In this document: piece by piece, positions 54,262 to 61,524 of the stretch
Layout of the letters: the number at the start of each line of letters is the position of its first letter
Numbering within the stretch: the first letter of the stretch is position 1
Assembly: GCA_021730285.1 (NCBI GenBank)
Contig: CP082962.1
Coordinates: 1,178,001-1,242,000, forward strand
Length of the DNA: 64,000 bases
Direction of reading: 5' to 3'
Source of the DNA: Desulfovibrio sp. JY
GTDB lineage: Bacteria; Desulfobacterota; Desulfovibrionia; Desulfovibrionales; Desulfovibrionaceae
Made by a program: the position numbers and the translations under genes
The notes under the pieces: generated by a model
Databases searched by the model: none
Told to the model about the DNA's origin: nothing
The model's input: only the letters and a program-made list of their open reading frames with translations

Positions 54262-56202
54262 ATGCGTGATGTTTCCCTCGGCTTTATCGCCACCTCCCAG
54301 GAGATATTGGACCAGGCCCGGGAACTCGCCCGCCGCATGGGACAGAAGCTCGTGCTCGTCCTCTCGGGGCTGGAAGAAGCCCTCGCCCCGGGCCACCGGA
54401 TGCTGGACGAGGAAGGCGTGGAGGTGATCATTTCCCGCCGAGGGACTGCGCACATGCTCCGGGCGCACCTTTCCATCCCGGTCGTCAGCCTGCCCGACTC
54501 CTCGATGAACATGCTCAAAACCATTCGGGACGCCTCCAAGCTCAGCACACGCTTGTTGTGCACCTTTTTCCACAAGAGCCAGCCTGACCTGTCCCTGTTC
54601 GAGGAAATCCTCGGCGTGGAAATCCTTCCGGTGACCTACCACGACACCCAGAGTCTGGAGCAGGCGCTCATCGAGGCAAAAACCAAAGGATACAAGGTTG
54701 TTGTCGGAGGAGGAGTCACCAAACGACTGGCCAAGCGCCATGGCCTGCACAGCGTGCTGCTGCAGATGCCCGACGAAACCATTGTGGCGGCCATCGAAGA
54801 CGCCAGAAACATCGCCTTGTCCAGACGGGAAGAGGTGGAGCTCAACGAGCGCTATCGCACCATCCTGGACGCCGTGTCGGATGGCATCCTGGCCGTTGAC
54901 AAGACGGGCCTCGTCACCACCATCAACCGCGCCGCCCGGCAGGTGCTCAAGATACACGCATCGGAAGCAGGCGATTGCGATATCGCCAAACACCACGCTT
55001 CGAGCGCCGTCATGGAGGTCGTCCGGACCGGTCGACCGGTTGTCAACAAGCTCGAATCCATTGGAAAATCACAATATATCGTCAACAGCGTGCCGGTGCT
55101 CGCCGGCGAGGAGATCGTGGGCGGCGTCTCCACATTTCACGAAGCCTCAAACCTCATGAAGGCGGAAAACGCGGTCCGCCGTGCCCTGACCAGGGGGCTG
55201 CGGGCCAAGTATCGCCTGGAGGACTACTGCCATCGCAGCAAGGCGGTCGCGGACATCATCCACAAGGTGCGCATCTACGCGGCCTGCGACTCCTCGGTGC
55301 TCATCACCGGGGAAACCGGCACCGGCAAGGAAATCATCGCCCACGGCATCCATTTGGCGTCCAAGCGCAAGAAAGGGCCGTTCGTTTCCATCAACTGCTC
55401 CGCCCTGCCGGACCAACTGCTCGAAAGCGAACTGTTCGGCTACGAGGAAGGGTCGTTCACCGGCAGCCGGCGCGGGGGGAAGGTCGGGCTTTTCGAGCTG
55501 GCGCACGGGGGGACCATTTTTCTGGACGAAATCGGCTCGACGCCCATGAATGTCCAAACGCACCTGCTGCGGGTCCTGCAGGAGAAGGAAGTGATGCGTC
55601 TTGGGGGAGATACGGTCATTCCGGTCAACACCCGCGTCGTGGCGGCCACGAACCGGTCCCTCAGCGAAGAAGTCCGCGAAGGCCGGCTGCGCGAGGACTT
55701 GTATTTCCGTCTCAACGTCCTGCCGGTCACCCTGCCGCCGCTGCGGGACCGCCCCGAGGACGTGCCGCCACTGTTCAAGCGGTTGGTTTCGCGGGTCGAA
55801 GCCCGTTACGGCCATGAGCACCTGGAGGTTCCCAAGGCGTTCGTGAACAGGCTGTGCGGCCTGCCCTGGCCGGGAAACGTCCGCCAGTTGGAACACTTTA
55901 TCGAGCGGCTGGTGGTCCTTTGCGTCGACGGTTTCAACGCCGGCGTTTTCGACGAGCTCTACGAGGAACTCGTCGCCTATCCCCCGCCGGCCATGGGAAC
56001 GCCCTCCCGGCGGGAACCTTCCCACGGAGCGCCCCCTGCCCCGGAGGCGGATGTGTTGACCCGTGAGCAGGTGGAACGAACCCTGGCCGCCATGGGCAAT
56101 TCAAAAAGCCGGGCCGCCCAGAACCTCGGCGTCAGCCGCACCACACTATGGCGCCGGATGCGGCAATGGGGGCTGTTGCACAACAGATCGAATGGCATCT
56201 AA
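54262..56202 (+). CDS. PrpR-like sigma-54-dependent transcriptional activator
   Basis: A 646-residue bacterial enhancer-binding protein. The N-terminal PrpR-type domain (about residues 1-170; SLGFIATSQEILDQARELAR) is followed by a PAS-like domain (about 185-290). The AAA+ domain has Walker A GETGTGKE (about 350), Walker B GGTIFLDEIGS and a sigma-54 contact loop GSFTGS instead of GAFTGA. A Fis-type HTH closes the protein (SRAAQNLGVSRTTLWRRMRQWGL). PrpR-type domains sense metabolites such as 2-methylcitrate; a tricarboxylate ligand would fit here. The start is uncertain: ATG 54262 has no good ribosome site and directly follows a palindrome, and an in-frame TTG lies at 54235. Confidence 0.88.
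   Translation: MRDVSLGFIATSQEILDQARELARRMGQKLVLVLSGLEEALAPGHRMLDEEGVEVIISRRGTAHMLRAHLSIPVVSLPDSSMNMLKTIRDASKLSTRLLCTFFHKSQPDLSLFEEILGVEILPVTYHDTQSLEQALIEAKTKGYKVVVGGGVTKRLAKRHGLHSVLLQMPDETIVAAIEDARNIALSRREEVELNERYRTILDAVSDGILAVDKTGLVTTINRAARQVLKIHASEAGDCDIAKHHASSAVMEVVRTGRPVVNKLESIGKSQYIVNSVPVLAGEEIVGGVSTFHEASNLMKAENAVRRALTRGLRAKYRLEDYCHRSKAVADIIHKVRIYAACDSSVLITGETGTGKEIIAHGIHLASKRKKGPFVSINCSALPDQLLESELFGYEEGSFTGSRRGGKVGLFELAHGGTIFLDEIGSTPMNVQTHLLRVLQEKEVMRLGGDTVIPVNTRVVAATNRSLSEEVREGRLREDLYFRLNVLPVTLPPLRDRPEDVPPLFKRLVSRVEARYGHEHLEVPKAFVNRLCGLPWPGNVRQLEHFIERLVVLCVDGFNAGVFDELYEELVAYPPPAMGTPSRREPSHGAPPAPEADVLTREQVERTLAAMGNSKSRAAQNLGVSRTTLWRRMRQWGLLHNRSNGI
56173..56186. promoter_or_regulatory. 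Inverted repeat just upstream of the prpF promoter
   Basis: CTGTTG and CAACAG flank a central CA, only 7 bp before the -24 element. It lies within the last codons of the regulator gene, so it may be coincidental. Confidence 0.25.
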
Positions 56203-56208
56203 GTTGCA
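56193..56208 (+). promoter_or_regulatory. Sigma-54 (-24/-12) promoter of the prpF-kor operon
   Basis: TGGCATCTAAGTTGCA matches TGGCAY-N5-TTGCW at all fixed positions. It overlaps the stop codon of the sigma-54 activator gene. Transcription would start near 56220, 23 bp before the prpF ATG. Confidence 0.75.
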
Positions 56209-56242
56209 ATAGGCCGCCAAACTCTTCGGGAGCGAGGCGGAC

Positions 56243-57388
56243 ATGCAACGACGAATCCCAGCTGTCGTCATGCGCGGCGGCACCAGCAAGGGCGTTTTCT
56301 TCCATGAAACCCATCTGCCCCGGGACCAGGGCCTTCGGGACCGGCTGATCAATCGCATATTCGGAAGCCCCGACCCCAACCAGATCGACGGTCTCGGCGG
56401 AGCGGCTTCCGTCACCTCCAAAACGGCCATCATCGCTCCCGCCTCGGACCCGCGCTACGACGTGGCCTACACCTTTGGCCAAGTCTCCATCGACCGCCCC
56501 CTCGTCGACTACAAAGCCAACTGCGGCAATATCTCCGCCGCCGTCGGTCCGTTCGCCGTGGACGAGGGCCTCGTGCCCGCCATCGAGCCGGTGACCAAGG
56601 TGCGCATCCACCAAAAGAACACGGACAAGCTCATCATCGCCGAGGTTCCGGTCAAAAACGGCCGATTCGCCTGCGAAGGATCCTACGCCATCTCCGGCGT
56701 CCCCGGGACCGGGTCCAGGATCGTCCTGCATTTCCATGACCCGGGCGGCGCAGTCACCGGCCGCCTGCTGCCCACCGGCAACCCTCGCGACGTCCTTGCA
56801 GTGCCGGGACTGGGCGAGATCGAAATCAGCGTGGTGGACGCGGCCAACCCCGTCGTCTTCGTCCGAGCGGAGAGGCTCGGCCTGAACCCGGGGGACGCCC
56901 GGTCGCTGCGAGAGCCTTCCGTCCGGGCCATGCTTGAAGCTGTCCGGGCCCGGGCGGCGGTGCTGCTTGGCCTCGCGGCATCACCCGAGGAGGCCTCCCA
57001 ACGCGTCCAGACCGTGCCCAAGATCGCCGTCGTCGCGCCCCCCGTGGACTCTCTGACATTGTCGGGAAACGCCCTGCCCCGGGACCGGATCGACCTCACG
57101 GCCCGGATCATGACCATGGGCGCCCTGCACAATGCCTACGCCGTAAGCGGTGCCATCTGCACGGCCGGAGCGGCCCGCATCGAAGGGACGGTGGTGCACG
57201 AATCGGTTGCGGCTGAAACGATAGGGCCGTTGCGCATCGGCCATCCGAGCGGAGTGTTCGAGGTCGAGGCAACAGTTGTGAAGAAAGACGGCCAGGACCA
57301 TTACGTCAAGGCCACGGTGGGGCGCACCGCCCGGCGGCTCATGCACGGGTACGCCGAAGTGCCGGGATCCCTATGGCCGAACGGATGA
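56243..57388 (+). CDS. prpF: PrpF-family aconitate/methylaconitate isomerase
   Basis: A 381-residue PrpF protein with the diaminopimelate-epimerase-like double fold. Signatures are IPAVVMRGGTSKGVFF at the N-terminus, GLGGAASVTSKTAI, the YKANCGNISAAVGPFA region with the catalytic Cys (about residue 95) and TMGALHNAYAVSGAICTA. Family members isomerise 2-methylaconitate and can convert trans-aconitate to cis-aconitate. Next to tcuAB and a hydratase, the trans-aconitate role is more plausible than the methylcitrate cycle, because no prpB, prpC or prpD is present. It is the first gene after the sigma-54 promoter. Its stop lies 18 bp before the kor ferredoxin start. Confidence 0.88.
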   Translation: MQRRIPAVVMRGGTSKGVFFHETHLPRDQGLRDRLINRIFGSPDPNQIDGLGGAASVTSKTAIIAPASDPRYDVAYTFGQVSIDRPLVDYKANCGNISAAVGPFAVDEGLVPAIEPVTKVRIHQKNTDKLIIAEVPVKNGRFACEGSYAISGVPGTGSRIVLHFHDPGGAVTGRLLPTGNPRDVLAVPGLGEIEISVVDAANPVVFVRAERLGLNPGDARSLREPSVRAMLEAVRARAAVLLGLAASPEEASQRVQTVPKIAVVAPPVDSLTLSGNALPRDRIDLTARIMTMGALHNAYAVSGAICTAGAARIEGTVVHESVAAETIGPLRIGHPSGVFEVEATVVKKDGQDHYVKATVGRTARRLMHGYAEVPGSLWPNG

Positions 57389-57405
57389 AACAAGAGGGGA
57401 AACGT

Positions 57406-57642
57406 ATGGCTGAACACGAGTCCAAAAAACTGCTTATCGACCGAATGCGCTGCAAGGGCTGTGGGATCTGCGTCCAACTCTGCCCGAAAAAAGTCCTGGT
57501 GCTTGATGCCGAGGACAAGGCGACGCTGATGGATTTCGAGCACTGCATCGCCTGCGGCATGTGCGAATTATACTGCCCTGATCTTGCCATTGAACTCGTG
57601 GCGCAGAGGCAGGACGACCAGGCAGAAGAGGCCGTAGAGTAA
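57406..57642 (+). CDS. korD: 2-oxoacid:ferredoxin oxidoreductase, ferredoxin (delta) subunit
   Basis: A 78-residue protein with two [4Fe-4S] motifs, CKGCGICVQLCP and CIACGMCELYCP. It matches the delta subunit of 2-oxoglutarate (or branched 2-oxoacid) ferredoxin oxidoreductases and would carry electrons from the TPP subunit. I choose ATG 57406, preceded by GAGGGG; ATGs at 57373 and 57385 are in frame but overlap prpF and lack sites. The last 12 residues are acidic. It lies 50 bp before korA. Confidence 0.88.
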   Translation: MAEHESKKLLIDRMRCKGCGICVQLCPKKVLVLDAEDKATLMDFEHCIACGMCELYCPDLAIELVAQRQDDQAEEAVE

Positions 57643-57691
57643 ACGCATTGCCCTTATCCGACCGATTACGCCCAGAGTACTGGAGAATGAT

Positions 57692-58840
57692 ATGAGCTCG
57701 AACGTCAGATTCGTCCAAGGCAACGAGGCCTGCGTGGAAGGCGCCTTGTACGCCGGATTGGACTTCTTTGCCGGCTACCCTATCACCCCGTCCACGGAAA
57801 TAGCCGAACTGCTTGCGGGAAAACTCCCCAAGCGTGGCGGGAAATTCATCCAGATGGAGGATGAGATCGCCTCGCTATGCGCCATCATCGCCGCTTCCCA
57901 GGCCGGGAAAAAAGGCATGACCGCGACCTCCGGGCCGGGCTTTTCCCTCATGCAGGAGGCCCTGGGCTACGCCGTGATGGCCGAGATACCCTGCGTGATC
58001 ACCAGCGTGATGCGCGGCGGCCCCTCGACCGGGGTGCCCACCCACGTCAGCCAGAGCGACGTAAACCAGGCCCGTTGGGGGACCCACGGCGATCACTCGA
58101 TCATTTGCCTGACCGCCTCCAACCACCAGGACGTGTTCGCCATGACCGTGGAGGCGTTTAACATGTCCGAGACCTACCGCACGCCGGTCATTTTGCTGTT
58201 CGACGAAATCGTGGGGCACATGCGGGAGAAGCTCCGCCTGCCCGAGCCCGGGGAAGTCCCCCTGGTCGAACGCCTGCGCACCTCGGTCAAGGAAGGCGTC
58301 AACTACCATCCCTACCTGCCCCGGGAGGACGGCCGCCTGCCCATGTCCGACTTCGGCGGCGTCCATCGCTACAACGTCACCGGCCTTTTCCACGACATGT
58401 GGGGATTTCCCACCGACAACCCCAAGATCGTTCGCGAACTCACCCGGCACCTGACGGACAAGATCGAGACCAACGCCGAAGCCATCTGCCGCTACAAGTC
58501 GTTTTTCCTGGAGGACGCCAAACACGTCTTCATCTCCTACGGCTCCGCGGCCCGCACGGTGCGCCAGGTGGTGGAGGAACGCCGCCTGATGGGCGAGAAG
58601 TACGGCATGCTGGAACTCCAGACCCTGTGGCCCTTTCCGTATGCCGCCGTCAGGGAGGCCTGCGCCCAGGCGGACTCCATCGTGGTGGTGGAGATGAACC
58701 TGGGCCAGGTCGTGGACCAGGTCAAGCTGGCCGTGGACAACAAGGACCGGGTCTTCCTCATCAACCGCTTCGACAGCGTGTTCATCAAGCCCGAGAACAT
58801 CATAGACCTTATGCGCCTCATTCAGGGCAAAGGGGTTTGA
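57692..58840 (+). CDS. korA: 2-oxoacid:ferredoxin oxidoreductase, alpha subunit
   Basis: A 382-residue pyrimidine-binding and transketolase-C-type subunit, without the fused gamma domain. The N-terminus reads VRFVQGNEACVEGALYAGLDFFAGYPITPSTEIAELLA, with GYPITPS contacting thiamine diphosphate. TSGPGFSLMQEALGYAVMAEIPCVI is also conserved. The kor subunit order D-A-B-C, and the closeness to icd and sucCD, argue for 2-oxoglutarate as substrate (product succinyl-CoA), but VOR-type activity cannot be excluded from sequence. TGGAG precedes the ATG. Its stop is 1 bp from the korB start codon. Confidence 0.9.
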   Translation: MSSNVRFVQGNEACVEGALYAGLDFFAGYPITPSTEIAELLAGKLPKRGGKFIQMEDEIASLCAIIAASQAGKKGMTATSGPGFSLMQEALGYAVMAEIPCVITSVMRGGPSTGVPTHVSQSDVNQARWGTHGDHSIICLTASNHQDVFAMTVEAFNMSETYRTPVILLFDEIVGHMREKLRLPEPGEVPLVERLRTSVKEGVNYHPYLPREDGRLPMSDFGGVHRYNVTGLFHDMWGFPTDNPKIVRELTRHLTDKIETNAEAICRYKSFFLEDAKHVFISYGSAARTVRQVVEERRLMGEKYGMLELQTLWPFPYAAVREACAQADSIVVVEMNLGQVVDQVKLAVDNKDRVFLINRFDSVFIKPENIIDLMRLIQGKGV

Positions 58841-58841
58841 A

Positions 58842-59645
58842 ATGGCCATCAAGGATTATATCCGCGAGCGGTTTCTTCCGCATATCTGGTGTCCCGGCTG
58901 CGGCCACGGCATCGTGCTCAACGGCCTGTTGCACGCCGTGGACAGCCTGGGCATGAAAAAAAACGACATGGTCATGGTTTCCGGCATTGGCTGTTCCTCG
59001 CGCATCTCCGGCTACGTGGATTTCCACACCTTGCACACGCTGCATGGCCGGGCCCTGGCCTTCGCCACCGGCATCAAGCTGTGCCGGCCGGAACTCAACG
59101 TCATCGTGCCCATGGGGGACGGCGACGCCCTGGCCATCGGCGGCAACCACTTCATCCACGCCGCCCGGCGCAACATCAACATCACGGCCCTGGTCATGAA
59201 CAACCGCATCTACGGCATGACCGGAGGCCAGTATTCCCCGCTCACCGGGCCGGGACGGCTGGCCACCACCGCCCCGCTGGGCACCGTCGACCAGATGTTC
59301 GACGTGCCCGCCCTGGCCGCCGCCGCCGGCGCCACCTTCGTGGCCCGCACGACCACCTTCCACGTCAAGGAGCTGGCGAAAATCATCGCCAAGGCCATCA
59401 CCCACAAGGGCTTCTCCGTCGTCGAGATACTAAGCCAGTGCCCCACGTATTACGGCCGCAAGAACAAGGAAGGCGACGCGGTGGCCATGATGCTGCGGTA
59501 CAAGGAGGCCACCACGCCCGTCGGCTCGAAAGCCAAGCAGGAAAACCCGCAGCTTCTCGAGCGCGGCGTGTTCGTGGACAGGCAGGCGCCCGAGTACTGC
59601 GAGGAGTACGACAAGACCATCCAGCGGGCCCAGGCCAGGGCGTAA
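58842..59645 (+). CDS. korB: 2-oxoacid:ferredoxin oxidoreductase, beta (TPP-binding) subunit
   Basis: A 267-residue thiamine-diphosphate subunit with WCPGCGHGIVLNGLLHAV (cluster-ligand and N-terminal motif), GIGCSSRISGY, and the TPP motif GDGDALAIGGNHFIHAARRNIN. The short length and the third motif match the KorB/VorB group. The metal ligands in VMNNRIYGMTGGQYSP are intact. Translation is probably coupled to korA. Confidence 0.93.
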   Translation: MAIKDYIRERFLPHIWCPGCGHGIVLNGLLHAVDSLGMKKNDMVMVSGIGCSSRISGYVDFHTLHTLHGRALAFATGIKLCRPELNVIVPMGDGDALAIGGNHFIHAARRNINITALVMNNRIYGMTGGQYSPLTGPGRLATTAPLGTVDQMFDVPALAAAAGATFVARTTTFHVKELAKIIAKAITHKGFSVVEILSQCPTYYGRKNKEGDAVAMMLRYKEATTPVGSKAKQENPQLLERGVFVDRQAPEYCEEYDKTIQRAQARA

Positions 59646-59680
59646 CCATCCGGCAACCCGGTTGCCAGCAAGGATATCCC

Positions 59681-60226
59681 ATGGAAACAAAACGATTGGT
59701 CTTTTCCGGTTCCGGCGGCCAGGGAGTCATCACGGCCGCCATCATTCTGGCCGAAGCGGCCGCCCTGTTCGAGGGGCTCGAGGCGGTGCAGTCCCAAAGC
59801 TACGGCCCCGAAGCCCGGGGCGGCGCGACCAGGACGGACGTGATCATTGCCAACCGTCCCGTGTTCTACCCCAAAGTCAGTACACCGGGCATCCTGGTGT
59901 GCCTGACGCAGGAGGCATACAACAAATACGGCTGCACCCTGCGCCCCGGGGGAATGCTGCTCACCGACAGCCGTTACGTCACCGTCCGGGTCAGCGAGGA
60001 CGCCCGGCACGCGTCGTTGCCCATGTACAAGACCGTTGTGGAGAAACTGGCCCAACCCGTGGTGTTCAACATCTGCATGCTTGGAACGCTTCTGGGGCTG
60101 ACGCACCTCGTCAAGCCCGAAGCGATCATGAAATCCCTGGAAACCAGACTGCCGCAGCGCCTGCTGGACGTGAACCGGCAGGCCCTGGAGATCGGCCTGG
60201 AGCTCGGTGAAAGCGTGACCCTCTGA
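59681..60226 (+). CDS. korC: 2-oxoacid:ferredoxin oxidoreductase, gamma subunit
   Basis: A 181-residue gamma subunit beginning KRLVFSGSGGQGVITAAIILAEAA, with the family segment QSQSYGPEARGGATRTDVII. The full set KorABCD would reduce ferredoxin while making succinyl-CoA from 2-oxoglutarate. ATG 59681 follows AAGGA. An intrinsic terminator lies directly after the stop, ending the operon that starts at the prpF sigma-54 promoter. Confidence 0.93.
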   Translation: METKRLVFSGSGGQGVITAAIILAEAAALFEGLEAVQSQSYGPEARGGATRTDVIIANRPVFYPKVSTPGILVCLTQEAYNKYGCTLRPGGMLLTDSRYVTVRVSEDARHASLPMYKTVVEKLAQPVVFNICMLGTLLGLTHLVKPEAIMKSLETRLPQRLLDVNRQALEIGLELGESVTL

Positions 60227-60232
60227 GCGCGC

Positions 60233-60266
60233 CGGCCCGGCGGCGACGCGTCGCCGGGCCGTTTTT
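60233..60266 (+). terminator. Rho-independent terminator after korC
   Basis: CGGCCCGGCG and CGCCGGGCCG form a 10-bp stem (with 9-base loop) followed by TTTTT, 7 bp after the korC stop codon. Confidence 0.88.
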
Positions 60267-60333
60267 CCTGGCATCGCCGGGCTGTTCCGCCAACGCCGAT
60301 CGCATGAGGCAACCCGCAACCAAGGAGCTTCCC

Positions 60334-61341
60334 ATGAACGCGAAAAGCGTCTGCGAAAGCGGCATGATCATGCCCGTGCGCATGATGCCCCAGGACGCCA
60401 ACCCGGCCGGATTCGTCCATGCCGGGGTGGTGCTGCGCAATATCGACCTGATCGGCGCCATCGTGGCCATGCGGCATGCCAGAAGCTCGGTCGTGACGGT
60501 GTCCATCGACAGGATGGACTTCCTGGCCACGGGCAGGGTCGGCGAGGTCATGTATTTCAAGGGCTATATCAATTATGTGGGCAACACTTCCATGGAAGTG
60601 GGGGTGCGCGTGGAAGCCGAAGATCTGCGTACCGGCCAACCCCGGCACGCGGCCTCGGCCTACCTGACCCTCGTGGCCGTGAACGCCGATCGCAAGCCGA
60701 CTCCCGTGCCGCCCCTGCGCCTTGAAACCCCGGACGAGTATCGTCGCAACGACGAGGCCCGCCAGCGTCGCGAAATGCGCAAAGCCGAGCGGCGGTCGGA
60801 GCATGAAGGCCAACACCTGTCCCGCGAGGACGAATTGGCCCAGTCGGGGCGGGAAGCGTGCGAAGAGGGCCAAAAAGACGTGATCATGCCCGTGCGCATG
60901 ATGCCGCAAGACGCCAACCCGGCCGGAAATGTCCATGGCGGCGTGATCCTGCGGCACATCGACATGGCGGGAGCCATCGCGGCCATGCGCCATTGCCGGA
61001 ACACGGTCGTGACGTCCTCCATCGAGCGCATGGAATTTCTGGGCACCGGCAGAGTGGGCGAGGTGATGTCCTTCAAGGCCAGCGTCAACATGGCCGTCGA
61101 ATCCAGCATGGAAGTCGGCGTCCGGGTGGAGTCCGAAAACCTCTTTACCGGCGAGATACGCCATACCGCATCCGCCTACCTCACTTTCCACGCCTTGGAT
61201 GACGACCGCCAGTCATTGTCGGCGCCCCCCCTGTTCCCCCAAACGCCGTTGGAGCATCGCCGGCACGCCGAGGCTCGACAGCGTCGGGAACTCCGGCACC
61301 TCGAACGCCAGCGCGAGCGGGCCGCCCAGGTCCGATCCTGA
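60334..61341 (+). CDS. Acyl-CoA thioesterase with two hotdog domains in one chain
   Basis: A 335-residue protein made of two closely similar hotdog domains. Each starts IMPVRMMPQDANPAG (first about residues 11-25, second about 185-199), followed by VHAG or VHGG and by MEVGVRVE. They are joined by a highly charged Arg/Glu linker (about 130-180), and the C-terminus is another charged helix. In double-hotdog acyl-CoA thioesterases the two halves pair into one active unit. The substrate is not known; hydrolysis of a CoA ester from this pathway, or CoA recycling, would fit. AAGGAG precedes ATG 60334. It lies between the kor terminator and the hydratase. Confidence 0.82.
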   Translation: MNAKSVCESGMIMPVRMMPQDANPAGFVHAGVVLRNIDLIGAIVAMRHARSSVVTVSIDRMDFLATGRVGEVMYFKGYINYVGNTSMEVGVRVEAEDLRTGQPRHAASAYLTLVAVNADRKPTPVPPLRLETPDEYRRNDEARQRREMRKAERRSEHEGQHLSREDELAQSGREACEEGQKDVIMPVRMMPQDANPAGNVHGGVILRHIDMAGAIAAMRHCRNTVVTSSIERMEFLGTGRVGEVMSFKASVNMAVESSMEVGVRVESENLFTGEIRHTASAYLTFHALDDDRQSLSAPPLFPQTPLEHRRHAEARQRRELRHLERQRERAAQVRS

Positions 61342-61409
61342 AGAAAACGTGCAGGCAACCGGGCTGCCCGCCCGGGTTGTCGCAGCCCCTGTCGCGACGG
61401 CCGTCCCGC

Positions 61410-61453
61410 GTTTCATGTTTCAGGATGTTGCGTTGATGAAACGACGCTGCAAC
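61410..61453. promoter_or_regulatory. Operator-like sites upstream of the hydratase gene
   Basis: GTTTCA (61410-61415) and TGTTTCA (61416-61422) are followed by GTTGC (61427-61431), TGAAAC (61437-61442) and TGCAAC (61448-61453). This is the same set of half-sites, with the same 27-bp spacing from GTTGC to TGCAAC, as in the regulator/icd region. I see no good sigma-54 promoter after it. Confidence 0.45.
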
Positions 61454-61524
61454 ACACCGCGCGAAACGCCCGCCGCGTCGGGCGGCAAATCGAATTGGGC
61501 GAAATATCCGAAAAGGAGGAACGC

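Noticed and set aside
56243-57388. PrpF as evidence of a methylcitrate (propionate) cycle
   Set aside because: prpB, prpC and prpD/acnD are absent, while tricarballylate genes are present; trans-aconitate isomerisation fits better.
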